Below the pieces are notes generated by a model, which was not told where the DNA came from, did not search any database, and saw only the letters and a list, made by a program, of their open reading frames with translations. A stretch of DNA of 10,767 nucleotides, from positions 1 to 10,767 of the forward strand of contig SLNF01000249.1 of NCBI GenBank assembly GCA_007133145.1, in the 5' to 3' direction. The position numbers and the translations under genes were made by a program. Of this stretch, positions 10,666 to 10,767 are shown piece after piece; the first letter of the stretch is position 1; every line of letters starts with the position of its first letter. Origin of the DNA: Nitriliruptorales bacterium. GTDB taxonomy: Bacteria > Actinomycetota > Nitriliruptoria > Euzebyales > Egibacteraceae.

Positions 10666-10767
10666 ATGCGCATGCGACTGGGCCGCAAGGGCGACTACGC
10701 CGTGCGGGCGATGCTCGACCTCGCCCGGCACGAGGACGACGGGCGCCGCAAGACGAGGGAGATCGCC
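10666..10767 (+). CDS. Rrf2-family transcriptional regulator, 5' part only
   Basis: The 34 codons before the window ends read as the N-terminus of an Rrf2-type regulator. The start MRMRLGRKGDYAVRAMLDLAR matches the family's opening helix (S/GRKGDYA-RA-LDLA), and REIA at the end begins the helix-turn-helix. Rrf2 proteins such as IscR and NsrR sense Fe-S clusters, nitric oxide or cysteine status. The sensing cysteines would lie beyond the window, so the ligand cannot be judged. An in-frame ATG at 10672 is an alternative start. The gene is cut by the window edge, not broken. Confidence 0.88.
   Translation, partial: MRMRLGRKGDYAVRAMLDLARHEDDGRRKTREIA

Noticed and set aside
1..10767. CRISPR arrays, transposases, rRNA genes or riboswitches
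   Set aside because: No direct-repeat/spacer pattern, transposase motif, rRNA segment or recognisable riboswitch core was seen. The only tandem repeat is the 9-bp unit in TetR-2.

Overview
The window is very GC-rich chromosomal DNA (clearly above 70% by eye) with densely packed genes. It has a mycothiol-dependent-type enzyme, a FrnE-like DsbA protein, an HAE3-like MMPL transporter, GTG starts, and TANNNT -10 boxes close to start codons. This points to an actinobacterium (Actinomycetota), possibly a less-studied lineage. The class cannot be decided from the sequence. The content is mostly housekeeping and stress or efflux functions. I see no prophage, transposase, CRISPR array or defence island.

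Layout. (1) 53-133: tRNA-Leu(UAG), minus strand. (2) 217-1738, minus strand: a two-gene operon, a DinB/MDMPI-type mycothiol-dependent enzyme followed 4 nt later by an unusual DsbA/FrnE-like thioredoxin-fold protein. A divergent TetR/AcrR regulator (1885-2463) lies across a short intergenic region that carries two related operator-like dyads. (3) 2543-3229, minus strand: an SRAP (YedK/HMCES-type) abasic-site DNA-protein crosslink protein. It is divergent from a small zinc-ribbon HNH nuclease (3377-3853, plus strand), and the gap holds a consensus DnaA-box 9-mer in the loop of a dyad. (4) 3879-4259, minus strand: tRNA-Arg(UCU), tRNA-His(GUG), tRNA-Lys(CUU). (5) 4436-5002, plus strand: a short VIT1/CCC1-type membrane protein, probably leaderless. 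Its 3' end overlaps by 40 bp the convergent 862-aa MMPL/RND transporter (4963-7551, minus strand). (6) 7724-8380, plus strand: a second TetR regulator divergent from the transporter, with a perfect 8+8 palindrome between them. (7) 8377-9885, minus strand: a large nitronate-monooxygenase/PfaD-like flavoprotein whose stop codon shares a CTAG with the TetR stop. Two tandem palindromes sit upstream of it. (8) 10149-10541, minus strand: a small two-TM protein of unknown function. (9) 10666 to the window end, plus strand: the start of an Rrf2-family regulator.

How they fit together. Two divergent TetR/target pairs dominate: TetR-1 with the thiol-linked MDMPI-DsbA operon, and TetR-2 with the MMPL exporter. 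Each intergenic region carries a dyad that overlaps predicted promoter elements, which suggests two self-regulated stress or efflux switches. SRAP and HNH form a DNA-processing pair by position only. The most distinctive observations are the DsbA-like protein lacking both the second active-site Cys and the cis-Pro, the VIT1 protein lacking most of its cytosolic metal-binding domain, the strong operator-like dyads, and several compact end-of-gene overlaps. I found no convincing wholly new system. The MDMPI/atypical-DsbA/TetR module is the best candidate for follow-up.
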